64,000 bases of DNA. Origin: Halobacteriales archaeon QS_4_69_225 (GTDB lineage: Archaea > Halobacteriota > Halobacteria > Halobacteriales > Haloarculaceae). Every line of letters begins with the position of its first letter. The first letter of the stretch is position 1. The notes below the pieces were generated by a model. That model saw nothing but the letters and a program-made list of their open reading frames with translations, was not told the origin of the DNA and ran no database searches. Made by a program: the position numbers and the translations under genes. Location: the NCBI GenBank assembly GCA_003020965.1, contig PXRL01000020.1, positions 1 through 64,000 of the forward strand. The letters are read 5' to 3'. This document shows positions 61,815 through 64,000 of the stretch, piece by piece.

Positions 61815-62999
61815 ATGCGCGACGCCTACGTCGTCGGGGCGGGCCAGTCGGCGTACGGGTCCTTTCCCGACGAGAGCTACCGGTCGCTGTTCCGGACGGC
61901 CGTCGAGGCGGCCGTCGACAGCGTCGACCACGGCATCGACCTCGGGGCCGTCGACGAGGCCTACGTCGGGACGCTCGGCGTCGGCGGCCGCCAGATCGGC
62001 CTCTCGGCGCCGGCCGTCACCGAACACGTCGGCCTCGACGGCACGCCGGCGACCCGCGTCGAGAACGCCTGTGCGGCCTCTGGCTACGCCGTCCGGCAGG
62101 CCGTGATGGCGGTCCGGTCCGGGATGGCCGACGTCGTCCTCGCGGGCGGCGTCGAGGTGATGACGGACCTCTCCGGCGACACCGTCCGCTACTGGCTGGG
62201 CGTCTCCGGCGAGACCGAGTGGGAGCGGCTCTCCGGCACCACCTTCGCCGGCGTCTACGCCCAGATGGCCTCCGCCCACATGCGCGAGCACGGAACGACG
62301 ACCGACCAGCTGTCGGCCGTCGCGGTGAAGAACCACGACAACGGTGCGCGGAACCCGAAGGCACAGCTGGATTTCACCTGTACGCTGGAGGAAGCGACGG
62401 CGGCGCCGACGGTCGCCGACCCGCTGACGCTGTATCACTGCTGTCCGACGACCGACGGCGCCGCCGCGGTCCTCGTCGCGAGCGAGGACGTCGTCGACGA
62501 CTACGCCGCCGACCCGGTCCGGGTGGCCGGCGTCGGCGCCGCCGCCGACCGGGTCGGGCTGTTCCGGCGGGACAGCTACACCTCGATTCCGGCCTCCCGG
62601 CGGGCCGCCGACGCCGCCTACGACGCCGCCGGCGTCGGCCCCGCGGACCTCGACTTCGCGGAGGTCCACGACTGCTTCGCGATCGCGGAGCTACTGGCCT
62701 ACGAGGACCTGCGGTTCTGTGAGCGCGGCGCGGCCGGCCCGTACGTCGAATCCGGCGCCACCGAGCCGGACGGGGAGCTGCCGGTCAACACCTCCGGCGG
62801 GCTGAAGTCGAAGGGCCACCCCATCGGCGCGACCGGTGCCGGCCAGGTCGTCGAGGCCTTCGACCAGCTGACCGGCCGGGCCGGCGACCGGGGACTCGAG
62901 GCGCCGGCGGTCGGGCTCACTCACAACGTCGGCGGCTCCGGCGGCGCGGCGGTCGTCCACGTCCTCGAGCGCGAGGACCGACGGAGGGCCGGGCCGTGA
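61815..62999 (+). CDS. Thiolase family protein (SCP-x/archaeal acetoacetyl-CoA type)
   Basis: 394-residue thiolase. The nucleophile Cys86 is in RVENACAASGYAVRQAVMAV; the HDCFA block (FAEVHDCFAIAELLAYEDL) and the C-terminal NTSGGLKSKGHPIGATGAGQ supply His and the glycine loop of the SCP-x/archaeal type. The second catalytic Cys found in bacterial thiolases is replaced by HNVGGSGG, as usual for this subgroup. It overlaps the following HMG-CoA-synthase-like gene by four bases (GTGA), so the two form a complex or pathway. Confidence 0.92.
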   Translation: MRDAYVVGAGQSAYGSFPDESYRSLFRTAVEAAVDSVDHGIDLGAVDEAYVGTLGVGGRQIGLSAPAVTEHVGLDGTPATRVENACAASGYAVRQAVMAVRSGMADVVLAGGVEVMTDLSGDTVRYWLGVSGETEWERLSGTTFAGVYAQMASAHMREHGTTTDQLSAVAVKNHDNGARNPKAQLDFTCTLEEATAAPTVADPLTLYHCCPTTDGAAAVLVASEDVVDDYAADPVRVAGVGAAADRVGLFRRDSYTSIPASRRAADAAYDAAGVGPADLDFAEVHDCFAIAELLAYEDLRFCERGAAGPYVESGATEPDGELPVNTSGGLKSKGHPIGATGAGQVVEAFDQLTGRAGDRGLEAPAVGLTHNVGGSGGAAVVHVLEREDRRRAGP

Positions 63000-64000
63000 G
63001 CCGCGGCGTCCTGGCGGTCGGTGCCTACGCGCCCGCCAGTCGGGTGCCGGCCGCGGCCTTCGAGGACGCCTGGGGCCGCTTCGATGCCCCGGGCGTCGAG
63101 ACGACGGCCGTCCCCGACGCCGACGAGGACGCGCTGACGATGAGCGTCGAGGCCGCCCGGCGGGCGCTGTCGGCCGCCGACGCCGACGGCGCGACCCTCG
63201 ACGCGCTGGCCTTCGCGACGACGACGCCGCCGCTGGCCGAGGAAGACCTGACGCCGCGGCTCGGCTCCTATCTCGGCGCGCCCGCCGACGTCGCCGGCCG
63301 GACGTACGGCGGCCACACCCGGGCCGGCGTCGACGCCCTGCTCGACGCCCTCGGCCGCGAGGGGACGGCGCTGGTCGTCGCCGCCGACTGCCCCGCCGGC
63401 GAGCCCGACGACCCACGGGAGCACGCCGCCGGCGCGGGCGCGGCGGCCCTGCTCGTCGGCCCGGACGCGCCGGCGACGGTCGTCGAGACGGCGGCCGCGA
63501 CCGACCCCCGACCGGGGACCCGGTTCCGGCGGGCCGGCGACGACCGCCTCGACGGGCTCGACGCCGGGCGCTACGACCGGGCGGCGTTCGTCGAGCCGGT
63601 CGAGGCGGCCGTCGACGGGCTCGACGACGCCGACGTCGACGCCGTCGCGGTGCAGGCGCCGGACGGACGGCTCCCGTATCGGGCCGACATCGACGACGAG
63701 GCGGTCGCGGCCGTCGAGACCGTCTCCGAGCTCGGCGACACCGCCGCCGCGAGCGTCCCGCTCGGTCTCGCCCGTGCCTTCGAGGCCGGCCACGAGCGGA
63801 CGCTCGCCGTCGGGTGGGGGTCCGGCGCCGGCGCCGTCGCCGCCCGAATCGAAGGGGCGGCCCCGGTCGAGGCGTCGCTGTCGGCCGACCGGGAGCTGGA
63901 CTACGCCGCGTACCTCCGGCGGCGAGGCGACGTCGTCGGCGACGTCCCGGACGGCGGCGCGGCCCACGTCTCGGTGCCGAGCTGGCGCCGGAGTCTCGCC
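62996..64000 (+). CDS. HMG-CoA-synthase-like protein, cut by window edge
   Basis: 335 codons are visible from the GTG at 62996. The fold is thiolase-like (KAS-III/HMG-CoA synthase): SRGVLAVGAYAPASRVPAAA, TMSVEAARRALSAADADGAT and RTYGGHTRAGVDALLDALGR. At the position of the catalytic Cys of HMG-CoA synthase (ACxAG) it has YGGHTRAG without Cys. The end DYAAYLRRRGDVVGD with HVSVPSWRRSLA resembles the linker that in haloarchaeal homologues leads to a DUF35 zinc-ribbon/OB domain, which would be off the edge. Probably a non-canonical partner of the thiolase. Confidence 0.8.
   Translation, partial: MSRGVLAVGAYAPASRVPAAAFEDAWGRFDAPGVETTAVPDADEDALTMSVEAARRALSAADADGATLDALAFATTTPPLAEEDLTPRLGSYLGAPADVAGRTYGGHTRAGVDALLDALGREGTALVVAADCPAGEPDDPREHAAGAGAAALLVGPDAPATVVETAAATDPRPGTRFRRAGDDRLDGLDAGRYDRAAFVEPVEAAVDGLDDADVDAVAVQAPDGRLPYRADIDDEAVAAVETVSELGDTAAASVPLGLARAFEAGHERTLAVGWGSGAGAVAARIEGAAPVEASLSADRELDYAAYLRRRGDVVGDVPDGGAAHVSVPSWRRSLA

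Overview
The window is chromosomal DNA of a halophilic euryarchaeon (class Halobacteria). The predicted proteins are strongly acidic and coding DNA has a high third-position GC. Lipoproteins carry twin-arginine plus lipobox signals. Typical archaeal genes are present: ribosomal protein S17e, fibrillarin/Nop5, CofD, archaeal-type CoaD, a TFB-like cyclin protein, the c-di-AMP synthase DacZ and haloarchaeal GshA. The species cannot be fixed from this window. No rRNA, CRISPR array or replication origin was seen; one intact tRNA (tRNA-Leu, anticodon TAG) is present.

Layout: 1-4070 holds a truncated sugar-type solute-binding lipoprotein and two tandem HD-domain phosphohydrolase paralogues. 4073-7230 is a tightly overlapping four-gene operon (cofD, a TIM-barrel tRNA-dihydrouridine-synthase-like protein, a CitG-like protein, DUF447), followed by rps17e and asd. 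8588-12452 is insertion-sequence territory with a complete IS1341-type tnpB and several orphan end structures. 12453-17245 holds an enoyl-CoA hydratase, hisD, a DtxR/MntR regulator, an MTH865 protein and a GlpA-like dehydrogenase. 17541-22894 is a pst phosphate-uptake operon lying between relics of a DUF433 antitoxin and a DUF5615-type toxin, next to a second, near-intact pair of the same families. 23222-30225 carries housekeeping genes: a geranylgeranyl-reductase family protein, cobalamin adenosyltransferase, CBS protein, MscS channel, DacZ, TrpB and a GNAT enzyme.

30304-39083 looks like a genomic island. Its two borders are related ~160-200 bp sequences containing tRNA-Leu 3'-end copies, the right one ending in the intact tRNA-Leu. 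Between them lies lower-GC DNA with a Bat-type HTH regulator and one operon: ABC sugar-type transporter (binding protein, two permeases, ATPase), class III CoA-transferase and a LeuA/homocitrate-synthase-like enzyme. No integrase remains.

39123-47678 returns to core genes (MOSC protein, TFB-like protein, coaD, HTH regulator, gshA, flpA, nop5, three membrane proteins, nth). 47730-55857 has an SDR enzyme, a second intact tnpB element abutting the photolyase stop codon, a ferritin-like protein, and two divergent sulfurtransferases separated by a decayed third tnpB. 55867-56640 is a pseudogene patch. 57351-64000 is an acyl-CoA/hydantoinase-type cluster: MaoC protein, HyuB, HyuA, a thiolase and an HMG-CoA-synthase-like protein cut by the window edge.

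The most unusual items are (i) the tRNA-Leu-bounded metabolic island, (ii) a ~106-110 bp element with terminal inverted repeats found twice, each time sharing the last base of an upstream stop codon, (iii) a toxin-antitoxin pair apparently split by the pst operon, and (iv) two intact-looking TnpB proteins lacking the usual RuvC-II glutamate.
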